Assembly (NCBI RefSeq): GCF_014645135.1
Contig: NZ_BMLH01000002.1
Span: 310,001 to 374,000 of the forward strand
Direction of reading: 5' to 3'
Length of the DNA stretch: 64,000 nucleotides
Source of the DNA: Rheinheimera tangshanensis
GTDB lineage: Bacteria; Pseudomonadota; Gammaproteobacteria; Enterobacterales; Alteromonadaceae
Below the pieces are notes generated by a model. The model made no database searches. It was not told the DNA's origin and saw only the letters and a list, made by a program, of their open reading frames with translations. The translations under genes were made by a program, and so were the position numbers. Below are positions 63,443 through 64,000 of this stretch, one piece after another. How positions within the stretch are numbered: the first letter of the stretch is position 1; the number at the start of each line of letters is the position of its first letter.

Positions 63443-64000
63443 AAGTTTGGTTAAGTCTTGGCCTTTGTCTGGTGTTAACAGCCTGTCAGGGCGTGAAGCC
63501 TGTGGCACCAGTGGTGAATAAAACTATACCCAAAGTTGAACCCGCCCAAACCCAGCAAGTGGAACCACCTAAACCGATAAAGGCTGAACTGGCTATTGCT
63601 GACGATGTATTAACTTTGCAAGCCTGGCGTGATTTTCGTGCCCAGTTGTTATTGATGCCGGTGGCAGAGCGCGATCTGTTATTACGTAGTTTCAAAACCA
63701 GTCCTGTAACGACCTTACAAACCTTATTGATTAAGCTGCATCCTGACAGTCCTTATACGGTTCGTTTTGCCGCTCAGACTCAGTTAAATGACAAACTGAC
63801 CACTTTACCTAAAGGTTTAGCCGATTTATTGCGTTGGGATTTAGCCTATAACCAGAAGTTGCTGGAAAGCGAATCTGCAGTGACTGCGTTATCGCGTTTA
63901 AATGCACAGCAACAAGAACAACTGGACAGATTGCGTCGGCAAAGCAAAGACTTACAAAAGAAAATTGATGCGCTGACGCAGATCGAAGCCAAATTAAATC
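63439..64000 (+). CDS. qseG: QseG-like outer-membrane lipoprotein, C-terminus cut by window edge
   Basis: About 187 codons are visible from ATG 63439, which overlaps the glrK stop (ATGA). A lipoprotein signal ends in the lipobox LTAC (Cys about residue 16). A Pro/Val/Lys-rich linker follows, then a helical domain, and after about residue 150 a coiled coil (LNAQQQEQLDRLRRQSKDLQKK). This is the architecture of QseG/YfhG, the outer-membrane lipoprotein that binds the kinase GlrK in Enterobacteria. The reading frame is still open at the right edge. Confidence 0.85.
   Translation, partial: MKVWLSLGLCLVLTACQGVKPVAPVVNKTIPKVEPAQTQQVEPPKPIKAELAIADDVLTLQAWRDFRAQLLLMPVAERDLLLRSFKTSPVTTLQTLLIKLHPDSPYTVRFAAQTQLNDKLTTLPKGLADLLRWDLAYNQKLLESESAVTALSRLNAQQQEQLDRLRRQSKDLQKKIDALTQIEAKLN

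Overview
The window looks like a chromosomal segment of a free-living marine or freshwater gammaproteobacterium of the Alteromonadales/Chromatiaceae type, most like Rheinheimera. This rests on gene content and protein style and was not checked against a database. Pointers are a TonB receptor/tryptophan halogenase/GH31/GH13 maltodextrin locus, DUF3019, DUF3334 and DUF3718 proteins typical of this order, the leuABCD and proBA operons, and a glrK-qseG pair. I see no prophage, insertion sequence, integrase, CRISPR array or rRNA. The only mobile-like DNA is a dispersed ~126-bp repeat.

Layout. 1-2.9 kb: a YbdG-type mechanosensitive channel (cut by the left edge) behind two tandem PlsC-type acyltransferases. 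3-5.9 kb: divergent polyamine genes speA and speE. 5.9-9.1 kb: a small membrane-anchored protein, a DMT exporter with a hairpin over its ribosome-binding site, an OmpA-like lipoprotein and ChaC. 9.1-9.5 kb: a tandem pair of the dispersed repeat. 9.5-17 kb: proBA, a coiled-coil protein, DUF1272, a short GlpD-like oxidoreductase, argA and a JmjC oxygenase. 17-21 kb: the yjfL-yjfM-yjfC operon and a chemotaxis receptor.

21.4-38.3 kb holds a maltodextrin utilisation system: TonB receptor, tryptophan-halogenase-like protein, GH31 alpha-glucosidase and GH13 cyclomaltodextrinase. About 10 kb on come an SLC45/MalT-type permease and a LacI-family repressor. The receptor and permease genes share the same perfect 14-bp palindrome in their upstream regions. 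Between the two parts lie a DCC oxidoreductase, an orphan flagellin-like/FlaF-like pair and an M13 peptidase.

38.8-53.7 kb: a MipA-DUF3019-response regulator-histidine kinase operon, DUF3334 (CheX-like), maltose O-acetyltransferase, two amino-acid-type binding proteins, a Bcr/CflA exporter, ComM, a TerC-family protein, a marR-hlyD-DUF2955 efflux operon with a readable promoter/operator, a TRIC channel and two small exported proteins. 53.9-58.8 kb: the leuABCD operon with a 26-aa leucine-rich leader peptide and attenuator. 59-61.2 kb: a small membrane protein, tRNA-Leu(TAA) and an adenosine deaminase. 61.3-64 kb: a sigma-54-type promoter with two GlrR-like upstream boxes, a perfect 18-bp 5' hairpin and a 66-aa membrane protein, followed by glrK and qseG (cut by the right edge).

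The parts most worth follow-up are the sigma-54/GlrR-like control region, the flagellin-like/FlaF-like pair, the shared maltodextrin operator and the repeat family.
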